Below, one piece after another: positions 60,244-64,000 of a stretch of DNA of 64,000 nt (the stretch's first letter is position 1; every line of letters starts with the position of its first letter). Made by a program: the position numbers and the translations under genes. Source of the stretch: JACCTH01 sp035253825 (GTDB lineage Bacteria > Actinomycetota > Acidimicrobiia > Spongiisociales > ZC4RG35); contig DATFBM010000003.1 of the NCBI GenBank assembly GCA_035253825.1, forward strand, positions 1 through 64,000, written 5' to 3'. Under the pieces are notes generated by a model, which did no database searches, was not told the DNA's origin, and saw nothing but the letters and a program-made list of their open reading frames with translations.

Positions 60244-60261
60244 ATGTGCCCCGGGCTGATC

Positions 60262-61434
60262 CTAAGTCCGGCCGCTATGAGGGTTCGGGTCCCATTTCAC
60301 GGAAAGAGATTGTGGCTTTCGAAAGACCAGGCCCAGGGGACCCTCACTGGTGCGATCGAGGCGAACAGACGGCCAGAAATCGAGAACGGCATCAAGGGCG
60401 GCCAAGGTTTCCAACTTCGCCAGGTGGATGCCAATGCAGGCGTGGGGTCCCTGGGCGAAGGCGAGGTGCGCCCGGGAATTGGATCGGCGAACATCGAACC
60501 GGTCCGGATCAGGAAAGGTCTCAGGATCGCGATTGGCCGCGCTAAGCGAGACGATTACCAGGTCTCCCTTTCGGATCGAGGCCCCAGCCAGGTCGAAGTC
60601 CTTGGTCGAATATCTGTCGACCCGGGCAGCGGCAGGTTCCAAGCGGAGAGACTCTTCGACCGCTTGCCGCCCCAAAGATCGATCGTTCCGCACCAGCTCC
60701 AGCTGCTCGGGATTTGTCAGCAAATGCCAGAAGAGGCTGGTGGTCATCCCCTCACTGGTCTCGATTCCCCCGAACATCATCACCGCCGCGTTCGAGATCA
60801 GCTCCTCCGACGTGAGCTCGCTCTTGGCGGCGGCGAGAAGCCCGGTTCGGCTGGCGGCGCTTTTCGATACCTGCTCGCCGAGCTGAATGACAGCCTCGCG
60901 TCCTGCACCGGTAGCCCTCTGCCCCCGCGAAAGCCGATCGACGTCCCCGACAATCCCTTCGTACCAGCCGAGCACTGTTGTCACCTCGACCGCGACCAGG
61001 TCGAGGGCCGCCGAAACCACCGCCACCGCCAGCGGTCCGGCAAGATCCCGCCGTATCTCCGCCCTCCCCAGCGGGGCCAACCTTTCCGTGAGTCGCCGAG
61101 CTTCCTCTTGGACCCGATCGGTGAATCGATCTCGAACCTGGGCAGGCGCCAACGCACCGGCAAATGGATCTCGATGCCGGCGATGTTCGGGTCCGTCGAG
61201 CGACAACATGCTCGGGCCAACCACCTGAGCGGTCGAGAATCGGGGGTCATCGACGGTAAACGTCTCGGCATCCCGCATGACCTGAATGCAAAGATCGCGC
61301 CTGGTAACCAGCCAGCCACCCAGAACCGGGGCCCAGGTAACCGGCTCGCTTCGTCGAATTCGAGCCAAATGGGGATGGGGATCGGTTGCAAGCTGCTCGA
61401 GAGTCAGCGACTCACCGAGAGGCGACAAAGGCAT
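60262..61434 (-). CDS. Cytochrome P450
   Basis: A 390-aa soluble P450: I-helix MMFGGIETSEGM, K-helix ESLRLEP (ExxR), and heme-ligand loop FAQGPHACIGIHLAKLE with Cys333. The I-helix lacks the most common AGxDT acid-alcohol pair (GGIETS instead), as in some actinobacterial P450s. Substrate unknown; could be an N-demethylase given context, but no evidence in sequence. It is 18 bp upstream of the binding-lipoprotein gene on the same strand. Confidence 0.93.
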   Translation of the reverse strand: MPLSPLGESLTLEQLATDPHPHLARIRRSEPVTWAPVLGGWLVTRRDLCIQVMRDAETFTVDDPRFSTAQVVGPSMLSLDGPEHRRHRDPFAGALAPAQVRDRFTDRVQEEARRLTERLAPLGRAEIRRDLAGPLAVAVVSAALDLVAVEVTTVLGWYEGIVGDVDRLSRGQRATGAGREAVIQLGEQVSKSAASRTGLLAAAKSELTSEELISNAAVMMFGGIETSEGMTTSLFWHLLTNPEQLELVRNDRSLGRQAVEESLRLEPAAARVDRYSTKDFDLAGASIRKGDLVIVSLSAANRDPETFPDPDRFDVRRSNSRAHLAFAQGPHACIGIHLAKLETLAALDAVLDFWPSVRLDRTSEGPLGLVFRKPQSLSVKWDPNPHSGRT

Positions 61435-61462
61435 CTCCAGAATCTGCGGGTCCTAGGAGCCG

Positions 61463-61825
61463 CTACTCGGCTTGCATCGGGCTCATCAGCTGGAAGTAGT
61501 TGTCGTCAGGATCGGCGAATGTGGCTATGAACCCGTCGTCGTCCTCGCCCATGGTGTAAGGCTCTTGCACGACCATCGCCCCGGCCGCCCGGAGACGGTC
61601 GAAGTCGGCCTTGACATCGGTCGACTCGATATTCCAGATGATTCGACCGGGATGGGCGTTCTGTCCCTTCACCTGATCGTGAGCTCCAACCGTCATCGCC
61701 CCCGACCCGATCAACCAGCCGACAAATCCCTCCATGTCCCAGCTGGGGTGACCAAAAAGCTTGCTGTAGTACTCGACCAGTCGCTCCGGGTTCTCCGAAC
61801 CAATGAGGACGCTGTTGAGGTTCAC
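61463..61825 (-). CDS. VOC (glyoxalase/dioxygenase fold) protein
   Basis: A 120-aa VOC-fold protein: SVLIGSENPERLVEYYSKLFG, IIWNIESTDVKADFDRL and ATFADPDDNYFQLMSP. Typical metal positions are incomplete (the first His is replaced), so it may be a binding protein rather than an enzyme. It is 28 bp upstream of the P450 on the same strand. Confidence 0.87.
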   Translation of the reverse strand: MNLNSVLIGSENPERLVEYYSKLFGHPSWDMEGFVGWLIGSGAMTVGAHDQVKGQNAHPGRIIWNIESTDVKADFDRLRAAGAMVVQEPYTMGEDDDGFIATFADPDDNYFQLMSPMQAE

Positions 61826-61858
61826 GCTGTCTCCTTTCGGCCGACAGCGTAGGTAGGG

Positions 61859-62497
61859 CTAGTGGGCTAGTCCGTGGTGGGTTTCCTGAAGTTCCCGGAC
61901 CGCGTGCCAGACCCGGGACTTTCGATAGTCCCAGTATTTGGTCCGCTCGATCTCAATCGATCTTCCCCCGCCGATGCCGCCGGCGAGATAGCCATTGTGG
62001 ATCCGGACCGTCTGATAAAAGACCGGGGCGAGTTGCAGTGCCGCCTGGGCATGGATAGCGGATGTGCGCCACTGGTCGCGGGTATCGGGGAGATCATGCA
62101 GCACCAGGTTGGCCCAGTTGCCGTCAGTCAGCTCCATCGAGCTGTAACTGAGGATGCCATGAAAGTTGCGGAACTCGAGCACGATCTCAGCATTGGCCTG
62201 TTCGAGCGGGGTGATATCGCGATCGAGGTAGCGCTCGCCAAAAAACCCGACTACATAAACATCGCCTGGCTCGTTGAGTCGCAGTGGAGCCGAGATGATG
62301 GTTCGGCGATGAAGCCCGTTGACCTCCCACTCCATCGGGGGATAGGCGTGATATCGGCCGGGCTCGCCCCGAGCGAGAGTCGACCGCAGATCCTCGAGCA
62401 TGTAGCCCAAGATCGCCTGGTCGCGGTCGTAAAGCCGCACCGAGGTAAAGGGTCTCTTGGCAACCGATTGGGTAGGAGCAAGCAAACGTATGGCCAT
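61859..62497 (-). CDS. Conserved-looking protein of unknown function
   Basis: I do not recognise this 212-aa protein. It is soluble, rich in aromatic residues (YHAYPPMEWEVNG, TKYWDYRKSRVWHAV), with no signal peptide or Cys-pairs and with mixed alpha/beta character. Codon use is like its neighbours, and it lies 33 bp upstream of the VOC gene on the same strand, so it is likely a real gene cotranscribed with the VOC/P450 string. Confidence 0.65.
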   Translation of the reverse strand: MAIRLLAPTQSVAKRPFTSVRLYDRDQAILGYMLEDLRSTLARGEPGRYHAYPPMEWEVNGLHRRTIISAPLRLNEPGDVYVVGFFGERYLDRDITPLEQANAEIVLEFRNFHGILSYSSMELTDGNWANLVLHDLPDTRDQWRTSAIHAQAALQLAPVFYQTVRIHNGYLAGGIGGGRSIEIERTKYWDYRKSRVWHAVRELQETHHGLAH

Positions 62498-62651
62498 GGC
62501 TAGCTGCGGGGATGTTTCGGCCAGAAATTAGCGATCCGAAGACAGATTTCCCGGCGTCAGGAAACACTTGCTTCAAAGATTCCTTCTGCAAATTGGGCGG
62601 GCGGGGAGCTCCATCGATCTCGACCCTACTCACATAGGATGACCCGCCGAC

Positions 62652-63338
62652 ATGCAGCTCGCCGTCCTGGCCGCTCTCTCTCGATCGCAGAATCGACTGT
62701 TCGAAAGGCGATTGGCCCACACGGCCGAGGCGTTGGGAATCGCCCTCACGCGGGCGAGCGCGCCGGAGCATGCCGACCTCACCTACGTATGCGGCTTGCC
62801 GGCGAGCCGCATGCTGGGCACCCACTACCCCCTTCTGGCTCCGGTTCTTCCCTTCGACCGCTATCAGAACCAACCCTGGTACTTCGTCGATGTACTGGCC
62901 CGAGAAGAGGACACCGGATTGGGGACCGGACGTTGGGCATACAACCAGACGTCGTCGTTTTCCGGTTGGATGGCCGTCCGTCACGGGCTGCGTCTCCACC
63001 ACGTCGACCCTGATCAATTGGCCTGGGTAGAAACCGGATCGCACGCCGACTCTCTTTCCGCCCTAAGGAATGGAGCCGCCGATTTGGCGGGGGTTGATTC
63101 GATGATCGTGGACCTCGATTCTCAGCTGGCCAAGGACTTGATAGTGATTGACTCCTGGGGTCCCTGGCCGACCCCGCCCGTCATGGCAGCCCGGTCCCTC
63201 GATTCCCGCTTGGTCGGCGAGCTGACGTCGGGCTTCCTGGGAGCCGACGAACCAGTCACCTGGGTCGCTCTCGATCCTCGTCACCTCGAGCCGATTCAGG
63301 TCGTCGCCGGGTCGACGGCTACTTCGGCGGGAGGCTGA
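62652..63338 (+). CDS. PhnD-like (PF12974-type) periplasmic-binding-fold protein without signal peptide
   Basis: A 228-aa protein with the PhnD/PF12974 pattern: LTYVCGLPASRM, WYFVDVLAREED, RWAYNQTSSFSGW and GSHADSLSALRNGAADLAGVDS. No signal peptide or lipobox is visible, so it may act in the cytosol or be a cofactor/effector binder. Its 3' end overlaps the ABC ATPase 3' end on the other strand by 43 bp. Ligand unknown. The 154 bp before it, between divergent genes, show nothing I recognise. Confidence 0.8.
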   Translation: MQLAVLAALSRSQNRLFERRLAHTAEALGIALTRASAPEHADLTYVCGLPASRMLGTHYPLLAPVLPFDRYQNQPWYFVDVLAREEDTGLGTGRWAYNQTSSFSGWMAVRHGLRLHHVDPDQLAWVETGSHADSLSALRNGAADLAGVDSMIVDLDSQLAKDLIVIDSWGPWPTPPVMAARSLDSRLVGELTSGFLGADEPVTWVALDPRHLEPIQVVAGSTATSAGG

Positions 63339-64000
63339 CCCTGCAGTAGGCGCAGTTCGTCAATCGGGATGTGGCAGCGCTTGAACCATCCCGGTTCGGC
63401 TTCCTCCAGCACGGGCTCGGTCGTCTCACAGATCTCACCGATCTTGCGGGGACAGCGGGTCTGAAAAACACAGCCCGAGGGGGGATTCGATGCGGCCGGA
63501 ATCTCCCCTTCCAGCCGGATGCGAGTTTCCTCCTCCAGATCTGGTGAGGCAGAAAGCAGAGCCTCGGTATAGGGATGATGAGGGCCCGCAAACACCCGTG
63601 TGGCGTTACCGACCTCCATCAGCCGGCCGAGGTACATGACCGCAACACGATCGGCGATGTAGCGCACCACGTTGAGATCATGGGAGATGAACAGGTAGGA
63701 GACGTTCTCCTCGGCCTGGAGCTCGGCGAGGAGGTTGATGATCGCGGCCTGAACCGAGACGTCGAGAGCCGAAGTCGGCTCGTCGCAAATGACCAGGGCG
63801 GGGGTTCCGGCGAAAGCCCTGGCAATGGCCACCCGCTGCTTGAGCCCGCCCGAAAGTTGTCGGGGTTTGGCCAGAAAGTGCTGGCTACCCATCCGCACTT
63901 CTCGCAGGAGATTTCTGGTCCGATCATCGGTCTGCTGCCTCCCTTCCCGACGCAGCAGCCGAACGGCGCGGCCGATGATTCGGCGCACGGAATGGCGTCG
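63296..64000 (-). CDS. Oligopeptide/dipeptide ABC transporter ATPase, C-terminal part (cut by window edge)
   Basis: About 234 residues of an OppD/DppF-type ATPase. The signature LSGGLKQRVAIARAF, Walker B LVICDEPTSALDVS, H-loop FISHDLNVV and the C-terminal oligo_HPY cysteine region (CVFQTRCPRKIGEIC) are present. The N-terminal Walker A half lies beyond 64000; no stop codon intervenes before the edge. It likely belongs to a peptide/nickel-type importer outside the window. Confidence 0.93.
   Translation of the reverse strand, partial: RRHSVRRIIGRAVRLLRREGRQQTDDRTRNLLREVRMGSQHFLAKPRQLSGGLKQRVAIARAFAGTPALVICDEPTSALDVSVQAAIINLLAELQAEENVSYLFISHDLNVVRYIADRVAVMYLGRLMEVGNATRVFAGPHHPYTEALLSASPDLEEETRIRLEGEIPAASNPPSGCVFQTRCPRKIGEICETTEPVLEEAEPGWFKRCHIPIDELRLLQGQPPAEVAVDPATT

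Noticed and set aside
60094..61530. 478-codon open frame opposite the P450 gene
   Set aside because: The opposite strand encodes P450 motifs; the plus-strand translation has no recognisable domain and has biased composition.

Overview
The window looks like a chromosomal segment of a high-GC actinobacterium. The evidence is an F420-type luciferase-like oxidoreductase, a PPOX/F420-type flavin protein, lipoproteins and codon use of actinobacterial character, GTG/TTG starts, and dense operons joined by ATGA/GTGA/TGATG overlaps. An uncultured Acidimicrobiia-like lineage is my best guess, but no rRNA or ribosomal marker is present to prove it. The left edge carries the 5' end of tuf preceded by tRNA-Tyr, tRNA-Thr and tRNA-Met; both edges cut through genes (tuf at the left, an oligopeptide-type ABC ATPase at the right).

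Layout. 1-720: tuf and tRNAs, with a tandem array of tRNA-Tyr 5' fragments. 721-5362: housekeeping and stress genes (membrane protein, HtpX, IF-1 paralogue, RRM protein, MidA-like methyltransferase, stand-alone Clp-N protein, LLM oxidoreductase). 5414-10444: a NAD-type formate dehydrogenase whose catalytic subunit reads through an in-frame UGA (selenocysteine, with a SECIS hairpin) and is split, its [4Fe-4S]/MGD N-terminal domain being encoded two genes downstream. 10559-12874: a divergent three-GAF histidine kinase. 12871-22197: a translationally coupled operon for corrinoid-dependent demethylation of a quaternary amine (corrinoid protein, DUF1638, 'virulence factor' family protein, methyl-THF:corrinoid methyltransferase, ASKHA/2Fe-2S corrinoid activator, non-pyrrolysine MttB, MetF-like reductase, IclR regulator, formate-THF ligase). 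22267-26889: a selenocysteine locus (selD, selA, selB, tRNA-Sec) plus a DsrE-like gene. 26931-33428: dimethylglycine dehydrogenase and an electron-transfer flavoprotein pair with a PEBP and a DUF2079 membrane protein between them. 33428-35510: TfoX-like, PPOX, a ClpP, and an SRPBCC-ArsR pair with two palindromic operators. 35571-43152: betaine aldehyde dehydrogenase, an SDR, a glycine-betaine ABC importer with a double permease, and a betaine-homocysteine methyltransferase behind a SAM-II/SAM-V-class riboswitch. 43149-53185: sugar kinase, PPK2, hydrolases, nitronate monooxygenase, ABC-2 exporter with an amine-oxidase-like flavoprotein, AI-2E family protein. 53223-60243: heterotetrameric-type sarcosine oxidase genes, a zinc alcohol dehydrogenase, an enolase-superfamily enzyme and a second osmoprotectant-binding lipoprotein. 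60262-64000: P450, VOC protein, an unrecognised protein, a PhnD-like protein, ABC ATPase.

Taken together the window reads as a glycine-betaine (or related betaine) catabolic island. Betaine can be imported (ProV/WW/X) or made from betaine aldehyde (BetB). One methyl can leave through MttB/corrinoid/methyl-THF or through BHMT, giving dimethylglycine. Dimethylglycine dehydrogenase (ETF-linked) and sarcosine oxidase remove the remaining methyls. The one-carbon units can be oxidised via MetF, FolD (not in the window), Fhs and the selenocysteine FDH to CO2. The selenocysteine machinery needed for that last enzyme sits beside the operon. The pathway is inferred from gene families and context; the substrate of the MttB homologue is not determined by sequence alone.
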